Shown here one piece after another: positions 1 through 7,944 of a stretch of DNA of 64,000 nt. Location: NCBI GenBank assembly GCA_031292035.1, contig JARLHX010000022.1, positions 61,508 through 125,507 of the forward strand, read 5' to 3'. Source of the DNA: Negativicutes bacterium (lineage in GTDB: Bacteria > Bacillota_C > Negativicutes > Sporomusales_B > JARLHX01). A program made the position numbers and the translations under genes. Every line of letters begins with the position of its first letter. Within the stretch, counting starts at the first letter, position 1. The notes beneath the pieces were generated by a model. That model was not told where the DNA came from, did not search any database, and saw only the letters and a list, made by a program, of their open reading frames with translations.

Positions 1-2
1 AC

Positions 3-1628
3 CGTTTGCCTGAAGCGGTTGTTTCCTTTAGCCGGGCCATCGATCTCGATCCGGAGTATTCGGAGGCGTACAACAACCTGGGGATTGCCCAAAGTGAAGC
101 AAATCGTTGGGAGGACGCTGCCGATTTATTTTGCCGGGCGATCGAACTCAAACCTGATAATGCAGAGACTTATTTTAATCTGGGGATCATGCAGATCAAA
201 TTAAAACGTCCGGCGGAAGCGGCCAAGTCCTTTTGCCGGGCTACGGCGCTGAACCCGAAGCATATGGCGGCATATTTCAATTTAGGTGTCGTCCAAGCTG
301 AAGAAAACCGTCTGGACGAAGCGGTGGCGGCGTTTAGACGGGTCATCGAACTGAACCCTTTCTATTATGAGGCTTATAATAATTTGGGAGCGTTGCTCCG
401 GCTTGCCGATCGGCTCGGCGAGGCAGAAGCCGCGCTGCGGCGCGCCATCGAATTGAAGCCCGATTATGCTAAGGCCTATAACAACCTGGGACTGGTTTTA
501 AAGAGTAATCACCGACTCGAAGAGGCGGAAACTTGTTTGCGGCACTCCATCGATTTAAATCCAAACGATCCGGAGACCTATAACAATTTGGCGCTGGTCG
601 TAAAGGATGCTGGCCGGTTGGCTGATGCGGAGAGTTATTTGCAGCAGGCCATTGCGCTTCGCCCTGATTTGGTGGAAGCCGAATTTGCCCTGGGGTTTTT
701 ATATTTGCTGCAGGAGCAGTATGAGAAGGGCTGGGGGAAATATGTTAAATGGCAGGCAGACAATGAATCAAGTGTCACAAGACATGCCGTTTTCCAAGCG
801 ACATGCCGCAACTGGCAGGGTGAGGATTTAACCGGGAAAAAGATTGTGCTGTTTAGTGATCAAGGCTTCGGTGATGCCATTCAGTTCATCAGATATGCTC
901 CGCTGGTAGCCAAAGCGGCCGGCCAAACCAGTGTATGGGTGCAAAAACCGCTTCAGCGATTGATGGCTGGAGCAGTTAATGGTTGCCAGATCCATCCTGA
1001 TGAAAATATTGCGGCCGGGCAATATGATTTTAGCTGTCCTCTGTCCAGTCTGCCCTATCTCTTTCATACTTCTAAGGACACAATCCCTCAGGGGATTGCG
1101 TATATTCGGCCAGTCGACAAAATTATAAGCGTCTGGAGTGAACGGCTGGGCAGCCTGGATGGCAATCAGCGGTATCGGATCGGGGTTGTGTGGGGCGGTA
1201 ATCCCAACCATGAAAATGATCGCAATCGTTCGATCGATTTTGCAGTGTTCAATCGGTTGTTTGATTGCAACCAAGCAAGCTGGGTCAGTCTGCAAGTGGG
1301 AAAACAGGCGAAAGATCTGCACCAGATGCCTTCTCCAGTGCTGGACATTTCTTGCCATCTGTCTGACTTTGCGGAAACGGCGGCAGTGATCGCCAACCTT
1401 GATTTAGTTATATCAGTCGATTCGGCAGTGGCTCACTTGGCGGGGGCGATGGGAAAACCAACCTGGCTGCTGGTGCCGTTTAATCCTGATTGGCGATGGC
1501 AACTGAACCGCGAAGACAGCCCCTGGTATCCGACGATGCGCCTTTTCCGCCAGCAGGGGGGCGGCCGATGGCCGGAGGTTCTGGAGAGGGTCAAGCAAGC
1601 CTTGGTCACAGAACTGAAGGTATATTAA
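3..1628 (+). CDS. TPR protein with C-terminal glycosyltransferase-like domain (5' truncated by window)
   Basis: The reading frame is open to the window edge, so the true start lies upstream. The visible protein has about seven tetratricopeptide repeats (roughly residues 1-235), each carrying the typical A-Y-NNLG and A-I-L-P spacing. They are followed by a domain of about 270 residues that resembles the C-terminal half of heptosyltransferase/GT9-like proteins: 'IGVVWGGNP', then 'ISVDSAVAHLAGAMGKP' and 'WLLVPFNPDWRW'. The TPR part probably binds a protein partner or acceptor and the C-terminal part may transfer or bind a sugar nucleotide. TPR/GT fusions of this kind often glycosylate surface or flagellar proteins, but substrate and activity cannot be read from the sequence. 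A terminator-like hairpin follows at 1667-1705. Confidence 0.8.
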   Translation, partial: RLPEAVVSFSRAIDLDPEYSEAYNNLGIAQSEANRWEDAADLFCRAIELKPDNAETYFNLGIMQIKLKRPAEAAKSFCRATALNPKHMAAYFNLGVVQAEENRLDEAVAAFRRVIELNPFYYEAYNNLGALLRLADRLGEAEAALRRAIELKPDYAKAYNNLGLVLKSNHRLEEAETCLRHSIDLNPNDPETYNNLALVVKDAGRLADAESYLQQAIALRPDLVEAEFALGFLYLLQEQYEKGWGKYVKWQADNESSVTRHAVFQATCRNWQGEDLTGKKIVLFSDQGFGDAIQFIRYAPLVAKAAGQTSVWVQKPLQRLMAGAVNGCQIHPDENIAAGQYDFSCPLSSLPYLFHTSKDTIPQGIAYIRPVDKIISVWSERLGSLDGNQRYRIGVVWGGNPNHENDRNRSIDFAVFNRLFDCNQASWVSLQVGKQAKDLHQMPSPVLDISCHLSDFAETAAVIANLDLVISVDSAVAHLAGAMGKPTWLLVPFNPDWRWQLNREDSPWYPTMRLFRQQGGGRWPEVLERVKQALVTELKVY

Positions 1629-1666
1629 AAGCTGGCGCAATTAATCAGGGCTATTATATGTTGTGG

Positions 1667-1705
1667 GCAGCTCAATTTCTTGCAGTGAATTGGGCTGCTA
1701 GTTTT
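1667..1705 (+). terminator. Rho-independent terminator of the TPR gene
   Basis: GCAGCTCAATT pairs with AATTGGGCTGC (one T-G wobble) around a 10-nt loop and is followed by TAGTTTTTTA. The hairpin overlaps the last codons and stop of the opposing primase-like gene, so the two convergent genes share this end. Confidence 0.65.
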
Positions 1706-2439
1706 TTATGGGCTTGGGTGAAATTGTCTCTGGGTATCGTTTTATTTGCTAAATAGTCGGCAAAATAGTCCCATGATTGCTCTTCATCCAGCAAGCCCGC
1801 TTTGGTGTGAACATAGCTGAATACTTTATTTTTGATATGTTCCGAACCAAACAAGCGCAGCGATAATACGTTATTGTTTTTGTAATTGGGATACATATTG
1901 AATTTTATTTTGTGATAATCATAGCCATTTTCGTGCAATGCCGCCATCGATTTGGCTACCATCCGCATCATAAAATCAGATAACCGGCGATTCTCAATCG
2001 CTTCAGCCACCCGGCACCAGACGTGATAGCCCCGGCCACTGGCAACCGTTAGGGGTTCTACACCTAATTCCTCGAAAAAATCGGTCAGAGCCCTGATGGA
2101 AAATTGCATTTCTGGAATCAGGGCCGTGTTGTTATTTTTATAATTATTGTCCAGATTAAAACAAAAAGTATTGTTCGCAGTTTCATTAAAATACAAGCAA
2201 ACATTACAATCTTTGTTAATATGCGCTTGCAAGAGGTGATTTACACTGTCTTCCGGCACATTTATCAGTTTATACTTGTGTGACAAATCGTAGATTGATA
2301 ACTGGCCGTATTCAAGTGTGATTCCATCAGACAATAGTTTCTCTAGAAAATCAAAGCCATGATGATTGATTTCTAGTTTAAGTTTCCCTTGTTGCATCTG
2401 ATTATAAAAATCCCTCAATAACCTTACCCTTGTATCCAT
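1672..2439 (-). CDS. Archaeo-eukaryotic primase (AEP/PrimPol)-like protein, possibly degenerate
   Basis: This 255-residue protein has the motif order of the archaeo-eukaryotic primase/LigD-polymerase fold. There is a hydrophobic strand ending 'FCFNLDNN' (about 92-99) where active enzymes have h-D-h-D. Next come 'SGRGYHVW' (134-141), matching the S-x-H motif II, and 'LSLRLFGSEHIKNK' (about 192-205), resembling the motif III region. The first metal-binding Asp appears replaced by Asn, so catalysis may be lost or altered. It overlaps the upstream nucleotidase gene by 16 nt, implying translational coupling. Two short asparagine runs (YKNNN at about 100-104 and 186-190) flank the core. A primase-like nucleic-acid-binding role is inferred from motifs only; no helicase or replication gene lies nearby. 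Confidence 0.55.
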   Translation of the reverse strand: MDTRVRLLRDFYNQMQQGKLKLEINHHGFDFLEKLLSDGITLEYGQLSIYDLSHKYKLINVPEDSVNHLLQAHINKDCNVCLYFNETANNTFCFNLDNNYKNNNTALIPEMQFSIRALTDFFEELGVEPLTVASGRGYHVWCRVAEAIENRRLSDFMMRMVAKSMAALHENGYDYHKIKFNMYPNYKNNNVLSLRLFGSEHIKNKVFSYVHTKAGLLDEEQSWDYFADYLANKTIPRDNFTQAHKKLAAQFTARN

Positions 2440-3002
2440 CGTTTTACCTCATCAAAAGTAGTGAAGCCCCGTGCGGCAGTCGATTGAAGTCCCTGGTGGT
2501 GCGACATGATCGGATAATATACGCTGATGCCATATTGTCCACCATGGAGAATGTTAAAATTGTTATCATCAACTAAATGCTGGATTCCCCACAATTTGCA
2601 AAACACGATTTTATTTTGAGCGCTGAATAGATGGTCCCACGGAATATGGTTGGCGTGTAGCCATTCTTTTGTATAATGACTTGCTTTTCTTAAATCCCGC
2701 GAGGTACAGATCACGATTCGCCAGTGATTCGCTTTTAGCCATTGCATGAATTTGATGCCATCGGGTTTTGCGAGAGACCGTTTATGACATTGTTCATAAA
2801 TGTTGTAACGGAAGTAGGCAAATTCCGTACTGAGAAGGTCATTGTCGTCTCGTTCTTTGTTCTTCAATGTACCAATGTATTTGCTGAAGATTTCTTTTGT
2901 CAGACCATAGGAAGCAGCATAGTTGAAATCGGTGTCTTGCAGAGTAGCAGTGAAGTTGTTTAGTGTATCATCAATGTCAACAGCGATAGTTTTGATATGA
3001 AT
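2424..3002 (-). CDS. HAD-family 5'(3')-nucleotidase-like protein with apparent ATT start codon
   Basis: The HAD catalytic motif I (V-D-I-D-D-T-L, Asp9/Asp11 with this start) lies upstream of the first ATG/GTG/TTG-initiated frame, so the functional gene must begin earlier. The frame is open back to a TAA at 3041-3039 and contains no ATG, GTG or TTG before motif I. The best start is ATT at 3002-3000, five to six bases after GGAGGG. Later motifs are 'VICTSRD' (motif II) and 'LVDDNNFNI' (motif IV region), typical of NT5C-like deoxyribonucleotidases, which hydrolyse nucleoside monophosphates. At about 192 residues the length fits the family. The 3' end overlaps the primase-like gene by 16 nt. The only other explanation for the start is ATC at 2996 or a sequencing error. 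Confidence 0.7.
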   Translation of the reverse strand: MHIKTIAVDIDDTLNNFTATLQDTDFNYAASYGLTKEIFSKYIGTLKNKERDDNDLLSTEFAYFRYNIYEQCHKRSLAKPDGIKFMQWLKANHWRIVICTSRDLRKASHYTKEWLHANHIPWDHLFSAQNKIVFCKLWGIQHLVDDNNFNILHGGQYGISVYYPIMSHHQGLQSTAARGFTTFDEVKRWIQG

Positions 3003-3055
3003 TCTCTCCCTCCGATGATTTTCACTTAGAAATAGTTTTAGATAATTGCAGACTT

Positions 3056-4564
3056 TCAGCAGGAGTCGTTGATCGGAGTCAGGAGGACAAGGCCTCGCCG
3101 GAGGAGGGAGCCGACCGCCGCGAAGACGGTCTCTTTATCAAGGCCGGGTGAGGTCAATGAGAGGAGTTCAGGTAATGCCAAGGGCTTGTCTATTCTCTGC
3201 AGGATCTCCCGTTCGATGGGATCGAGCCATTGGGTGATGGAAAGCGCTTTTCCTAGTGTTTTTGCCTGGGTATTTGTGGATAGATCGCTGCCGAGCACTT
3301 GGACCTGCATCAGCCCGATTGGACCTGTACGCCATACTTGACTACGACCAAGGGTCTCATATAAATTGGGGCTGTGTGCCAATCGTTCGGCGAAAAACAG
3401 CCCTTCCACCTCGATGCCGGCGTCCCTGGGAGGGGGAGGCGATTCCTCGCTACGGGTCCAGGATGGGCCTAATGTCGGATCGCTCCATTGAAAGGCAAGG
3501 AGCACAGAGACGACGCGTGTATACCCTTGCGCCTTTAGGTTGCCAGCCCAAGCGTGCACCGAATCAAAGTAGGTTTTGTGGGTATCGTCACTATTGGCAT
3601 GGCCGATGGCGTAGGTTGCTGCAGGGGTCGTACGCAGACGCAGGATGAGGATATCCATTGGGGCACCGCCCAGCCATTCACGTAGCCGATCGGACAGAGG
3701 CTCATCGTCGCGTTCGCCGAATTCGGTGACGATTTGCGCAGTCCCTCCCGGGGCCAGATGATGCGGCAAGCCGGCAATAATCCGTCGTTGGACCTCTTCG
3801 CCTGAATGGCCGCCGTCACGAAACTGGAGTGAGTTCACCGGTGACGGCACGAAGGGCGGATTGGCTGTAATGAGGTCGAAGCGCTCGCCACCAATCGGTT
3901 GGTAGAGATCTCCGACCCGAACTTCGATATTGGTTGCAGCGGATGCTTGGCTGTTAAGGCGTGTGCAGCGGGCGGCGCGGGGATTGATGTCCACGGCAAG
4001 TACCCGCTGGGAGTGAAACGCAGCCAGGAGGGCCTGTACGCCCGAGCCTGTGCAAAGGTCGAGGGTGGCGCCGACATGCCTGCGTATAGTGGCGCGTGCA
4101 AGCCAGCGGCTATCCGTGCCGACGAACATCACTTGATCATAAGGGACATGGATACACCCAGGGTGGGGTAGTCTGGGCCAGGCATGGTCGGAAAAGACCA
4201 GATGATCCCCAACCGGAAAAAGCGAGGCGCGGGCCAATGCGTGGCCCTCCTCATCAATGAAAAGGAGGCCTGCCCGGACGAGAACATCCTGGTCGGCCAT
4301 AGAGAACAATCGATTGATTTCGTCCACTGGGAGGGTGCCTTGGAGAAGAAAAAGATCGATGGCCGAAGCCAGGGGATCGCGTTCTGCCAATCGTTCTGCG
4401 TGATAAACCGGCAGAGCACGCCAGCGAAGATCGGAAAGGTCTGCAAGCCCCAAGCGATCGCGAACCTTTGTCTCGCAGTAGCCAATATGGACTAAGTGGG
4501 ATAGGATATTGCGAAGGGCGACGACATCGGCATCATCAACCAGAAAAGTCGCAGAGTTGTTCAA
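3056..4564 (-). CDS. Class I SAM-dependent methyltransferase (HemK/PrmC-like core)
   Basis: This 502-residue protein has an N-terminal domain of about 150 residues of unknown function. A Rossmann methyltransferase core follows: motif I 'LDLCTGSG' (about 168-175), acidic 'AVDINPRA', and the N-P-P-F signature (235-238) found in enzymes that methylate an amide or exocyclic amino nitrogen on glutamine or nucleic acid bases. The last 150 residues form a second uncharacterised region, possibly winged-helix-like ('LPELLSLTSPGL'). The start is a TTG preceded by AAGGAGG at good spacing. It lies 53 bp upstream of the nucleotidase gene on the same strand, so the three minus-strand genes may form one transcript. 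The substrate is unknown; rRNA, DNA or protein Gln are all possible. Confidence 0.7.
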   Translation of the reverse strand: MNNSATFLVDDADVVALRNILSHLVHIGYCETKVRDRLGLADLSDLRWRALPVYHAERLAERDPLASAIDLFLLQGTLPVDEINRLFSMADQDVLVRAGLLFIDEEGHALARASLFPVGDHLVFSDHAWPRLPHPGCIHVPYDQVMFVGTDSRWLARATIRRHVGATLDLCTGSGVQALLAAFHSQRVLAVDINPRAARCTRLNSQASAATNIEVRVGDLYQPIGGERFDLITANPPFVPSPVNSLQFRDGGHSGEEVQRRIIAGLPHHLAPGGTAQIVTEFGERDDEPLSDRLREWLGGAPMDILILRLRTTPAATYAIGHANSDDTHKTYFDSVHAWAGNLKAQGYTRVVSVLLAFQWSDPTLGPSWTRSEESPPPPRDAGIEVEGLFFAERLAHSPNLYETLGRSQVWRTGPIGLMQVQVLGSDLSTNTQAKTLGKALSITQWLDPIEREILQRIDKPLALPELLSLTSPGLDKETVFAAVGSLLRRGLVLLTPINDSC

Positions 4565-4669
4565 CGGAATCCTCCTTGTCGCTTTGGTAGGAGATCAACA
4601 TTCACTAGTGCATCGAGATGAGGCAAGAGGTGACTAAATAAAAAAAGACTCAGTAGCCAAGATACTTGA

Positions 4670-4700
4670 AGGGACTGCCTCAGTGTTTGAGACAGTCCCT
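4670..4700 (-). terminator. Hairpin downstream of the secreted-protein gene
   Basis: AGGGACTG-C-CTCA pairs with TGAG-A-CAGTCCCT with a single mismatch and a 5-nt loop. It sits just beyond the stop of the gene at 4707-5267. The U-tract is weak on both strands, so it is a terminator-like or mRNA-end hairpin rather than a certain intrinsic terminator. The AGGGACTG core recurs in a hairpin at 59966-59997. Confidence 0.45.
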
Positions 4701-4706
4701 TATTGT

Positions 4707-5267
4707 CTACCAGCGGTGGTATCCCCAGTGGCCATACCAGCCGGGATGGACAATGATAACCGAACGATCGTGATCGTCATAGTAGTATGGTGGGTATGGC
4801 GGACGATTGAGGTTGAACTTGTAGTCGCTTGGATGCCAGCCGTTGCGGCCGACGAAGATTTGCTGTGGACTGATTTTATTGCCATCCAGATAGATTTCAA
4901 AACCCATGTAGTCGCCATCGGTGACGTCAAAATCAATGCCTACCGTGCGGCCTTCGGTAGTGAATTGAAAATCGATGGTATCTCCGTCTCGCTGGTGGTA
5001 ATAGTCTTTATCCCTAAAAAAGCGGTCGTCGATATCCCTGAAGTGCCCATTAGTATGTACTGTTCCGGTAAAGGTGTGCTTGTCGCCGGTCGTTGTAGCG
5101 CGAAGATGAAAGCCGCTTGAGTCATGCCAGACAAAGGCGCCGATAATATGGCTAGGGTTAAGCATATCTGGCTCACCTTCGTAACCTGGTCCCCACGACA
5201 TAAAAGCAGTTGCTGGAAAGCAAACAACGGCGATAAAAACAAGGAAAATGCGAAACAAATTTTTCAT
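4707..5267 (-). CDS. Small secreted protein, unknown function
   Basis: The 186-residue product starts with a signal peptide (MKNLFRIFLVFIAVVCFPATA) predicted to be cleaved after ATA. The ATG at 5267 follows AAGGGTGG at 6 nt. The mature part is rich in aromatic and charged residues. It reads like an all-beta domain ('HTFTGTVHTNGHFRDID', 'DTIDFQFTTEGRTVGIDFDV') and ends in a Tyr/Pro/His-rich tail ('PPYPPYYYDDHDRS', 'GWYGHWGYHRW'). The His/Tyr/Asp-rich end could bind metal or cell-wall material. I do not recognise the family. It is transcribed away from the metallophosphoesterase gene. Confidence 0.65.
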   Translation of the reverse strand: MKNLFRIFLVFIAVVCFPATAFMSWGPGYEGEPDMLNPSHIIGAFVWHDSSGFHLRATTTGDKHTFTGTVHTNGHFRDIDDRFFRDKDYYHQRDGDTIDFQFTTEGRTVGIDFDVTDGDYMGFEIYLDGNKISPQQIFVGRNGWHPSDYKFNLNRPPYPPYYYDDHDRSVIIVHPGWYGHWGYHRW

Positions 5268-5569
5268 AACCAACCACCCTTGCTCATTTTGAACTCCCGC
5301 TTGAGTAACCCTATGTGACTACTCACCGGTACCTTGAACTCATTTTACTCTCCAAATGTGATAACTTTATGACAAACATAAGATATTTTTTAGGTGAGTA
5401 TAAATTCGTTTTATCCAGTTGCTTCCATGAGTGTTGGCCAGCCGGGCGCAGTTTTCGGGTGGAAGTGGCGGAGATTCTTGTTTTTGTATTCAAACAGAAT
5501 TGTGCTACACTAATAAATGGAGAATATCGTACAGTAGCAGCTAGCACAAAAATGAATCCGGAGGTTTTC

Positions 5570-6769
5570 ATGCGCTTCTCTTTCACCGCTATTGTCCTTG
5601 TAGTCTTGCCGGCTATTCTTAGCTGGCTGAATTATCGCCTACTATCGCGCTTGTTTAATTTTTACCGCCATCGGCTGGTGGGGTGGGCCTTTTTGCTTTT
5701 TACGGTCACCACCGTTTTGGTGATGGCGGTTGGCTGGACAAGACGTCCGCCGTTTGTCGCACCAGAGCTTGCAGCCTATCATTTTTTGGTGTATGGGGCT
5801 CTTGCCTGGTTGTTTGGCCAATTAATCCTCTTGATTATTCAGCCCTTCCTATACCTCGTTTATCGACTCATTAAGAATAAAAACACTGAGGAGACCGATC
5901 CGGTTCCTTCAGGGATGACGCGCCGCGATTTTTTGCTGCGTACTTTGGCGGCCACGCCACTCATTGCTTTTGGAATCAGTACAAAGGGGATTTACGAGGC
6001 CCAAACCGAAATGGTTGTTCAGCGGCACTCGCTTTCCATTCCCAGCCTGCCGGCAAACTTGAATGGTTTTAAAATTAGCCAGATCAGCGATACCCATCTG
6101 GGGCCATATTTTGATCTGGCGCAGCTGGATACCGCCATCAGTCTGCTTTCTGAAGAACGGCCTGATCTTGTAGTCATAACCGGTGACTTTGCCGATGACC
6201 TTTCTTTACTGAAACCCGCGATTGAGAGGTTTAACGCACTTCGACCTGCTATTCCCTACGGCATTTATTTTTGCTTTGGGAATCACGATTATTTTCGCAA
6301 CGCGGAGCTTGTTAGGGACGAACTAAAAAAGAGCCTGATACAGACTCTCGATAATACCAGTGCTATCATTGCAGACGGACAGCAACCGTTTTACCTGCTA
6401 GGCGTTGACTATCCCTGGACAGATGCCGCTCGCGTCGGGATCACGGTGAGCACCGAAAAACGCCAGGAATATTTCAATATGGCTAACCGGAATGTCCCGC
6501 CTGGAGCCTTCAAGGTATTGATCGCCCATCACCCTGACTTTCTATTTGACGGCTTTAACGCCCAAATCCCTTTGACTCTTGTAGGGCACACTCATGGTGG
6601 GCAGGTAGTGGTTGGCGGGAAAACATTGCTTTCTTCATATACCTATATGCGCGGTCTCTATCGGGAGAATGGGGTTTACGGCTATGTCAGCAGTGGTGTA
6701 GGGCAGTGGTTTCCTTTCCGGCTCGGTTGTCCGCCAGAGATCAGTACCTTTATCTTGCACCAGGCATAA
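5570..6769 (+). CDS. Membrane-anchored metallophosphoesterase (calcineurin-like, YkuE/YaeI type)
   Basis: The start at 5570 follows CCGGAGG at 6 nt and gives 399 residues. The first 115 residues hold three to four hydrophobic segments. A twin-arginine-like segment, 'RRDFLLRTLAATPLIAFG', precedes the phosphoesterase domain. All metal-binding blocks of the calcineurin-like fold are visible: 'ISDTHLG', 'ITGDFAD', 'GNHDYF', 'AHHPDF' and 'GHTHGGQ'. Related enzymes dephosphorylate lipid or lipid-A-linked phosphates (for example UDP-2,3-diacylglucosamine pyrophosphatase-like or YkuE phosphodiesterase) at the outer face of the membrane. The exact substrate cannot be told. The gene stands alone, with a strong terminator after it at 6867. 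Confidence 0.8.
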   Translation: MRFSFTAIVLVVLPAILSWLNYRLLSRLFNFYRHRLVGWAFLLFTVTTVLVMAVGWTRRPPFVAPELAAYHFLVYGALAWLFGQLILLIIQPFLYLVYRLIKNKNTEETDPVPSGMTRRDFLLRTLAATPLIAFGISTKGIYEAQTEMVVQRHSLSIPSLPANLNGFKISQISDTHLGPYFDLAQLDTAISLLSEERPDLVVITGDFADDLSLLKPAIERFNALRPAIPYGIYFCFGNHDYFRNAELVRDELKKSLIQTLDNTSAIIADGQQPFYLLGVDYPWTDAARVGITVSTEKRQEYFNMANRNVPPGAFKVLIAHHPDFLFDGFNAQIPLTLVGHTHGGQVVVGGKTLLSSYTYMRGLYRENGVYGYVSSGVGQWFPFRLGCPPEISTFILHQA

Positions 6770-6866
6770 CGAGGGGCGGACCCTTGAGTGGGCTGGTACC
6801 CTGCTGTTAGTTTGGATCATAGACTACCGGCTTTTAACCCGGTAAGTGAATATAAGTGAAGAGCGT

Positions 6867-6895
6867 AGCAGACCAGTTGTTTGGTCTGCTTTTTA
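6867..6895 (+). terminator. Rho-independent terminator
   Basis: AGCAGACCA pairs perfectly with TGGTCTGCT around a 6-nt loop and is followed by TTTTTAG. It ends the metallophosphoesterase transcript and insulates the pilus operon. The remaining ~200 bp up to the cpaB start (6896-7097) is AT-rich and presumably holds the Tad promoter, though I see no clean -35/-10 pair. Confidence 0.85.
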
Positions 6896-7097
6896 GTGCA
6901 GGTCGTCCCAGGGATAGGTGTCATAGCCTAGCCCTTTTTGTTGTCGCGCGCTCTTTTTAAGGTTAGTGTTGTCAACCGAGTCTCAATAAAAACTTCAAAA
7001 ATTTACCATAACAATAAAGGAATTTGGTCTAATTGGAAGAATTTTACAATAGTATGTTTTGAAATGGACATCGGCAATAAGGAACAGGTGGGGACAG

Positions 7098-7925
7098 ATG
7101 CAAGGATTGCTTTCTACAAAAGGAATCGTGGCGATCGCAGCCATTTTAAGCATGCTAACCTCCGGACTCATTTATAACTATCTAAAGAATGCGTCGGAAG
7201 GTAAACTTTCGTTGCAGCAGGTTGTGGTCGCCGCGAAGGATATACCGGAACGCACAGTCATCACAGCCGATATGGTCAAGCTGGAAGAGATCCCGGTGGC
7301 GCTTGTCCCGCCGGGGGTGTTGACTCAGCTTGAGGCGGTAACCGGATCGGTGACCAGTATCCCCCTCCGTCAGGGCGATCAAATCACCGACCGCAAGCTG
7401 ATCGGGAAAGGAAAAACAGCCGAATTTGTGGGGGTAATTCCTCCAGACAAGAGAGCGTTGACTATACCGGTGACTAACGCCACCGGAGTGGCGGGGTTTA
7501 TCAAAGCAGGCGATTTTGTCGATGTTATTGCCATCATTCAAAGCCAGAAAAGCGAGAAAACCGCCAGCAGCATCCTGCTCCAAAAATTGCGGGTGCTGGC
7601 TGCCAACCATTATGACACACGCGATGCGGGAGTGAAAGACAGCAAAAGCTTAGAACGGGTGGAGACCATTACCGTCGCCGTCACACCTGATGAGGCAATT
7701 TTATTGGCCTTGGCAGAAGAAACCGGCAAGATTCACGTGACTTTGCGGCCTGTTTTGCCTATCCCTGATACAGCCGTTGCCAAGATCGTGACAAGCGATG
7801 ATCTGATCCATATAAGTGGTGACGCGGGAGCAAATGTTGCCCCCGTTTTTACGCCCCCGGCCTTTGGGGGCCAAGGCGTGCGGGTGATCCGGGGATCGAA
7901 AGATGGAACGATACGAGTTAAATAA
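7098..7925 (+). CDS. cpaB: Flp pilus assembly protein CpaB (RcpC)
   Basis: This 275-residue protein has one N-terminal transmembrane segment (about residues 7-25) and then an SAF domain: 'VVVAAKDIPERTVITADMV' is the typical CpaB SAF strand. A second domain, 'RALTIPVTNATGVAGFIKAGD', matches the RcpC/CpaB beta-clip region. CpaB is a periplasmic component that works with the secretin CpaC in Tad pilus export. The ATG at 7098 follows GGTGGGG at 5 nt; an in-frame ATG at 7059 has no ribosome site. It is the first gene of the Tad operon and is followed by cpaC after 19 nt. Confidence 0.9.
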   Translation: MQGLLSTKGIVAIAAILSMLTSGLIYNYLKNASEGKLSLQQVVVAAKDIPERTVITADMVKLEEIPVALVPPGVLTQLEAVTGSVTSIPLRQGDQITDRKLIGKGKTAEFVGVIPPDKRALTIPVTNATGVAGFIKAGDFVDVIAIIQSQKSEKTASSILLQKLRVLAANHYDTRDAGVKDSKSLERVETITVAVTPDEAILLALAEETGKIHVTLRPVLPIPDTAVAKIVTSDDLIHISGDAGANVAPVFTPPAFGGQGVRVIRGSKDGTIRVK

Positions 7926-7944
7926 AAGACGAAGGTTGGTTTTG

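Noticed and set aside
5315..5569. N-terminal extension of the metallophosphoesterase frame
   Set aside because: The frame is open upstream to 5315, but the ribosome site and membrane segment both support the ATG at 5570.
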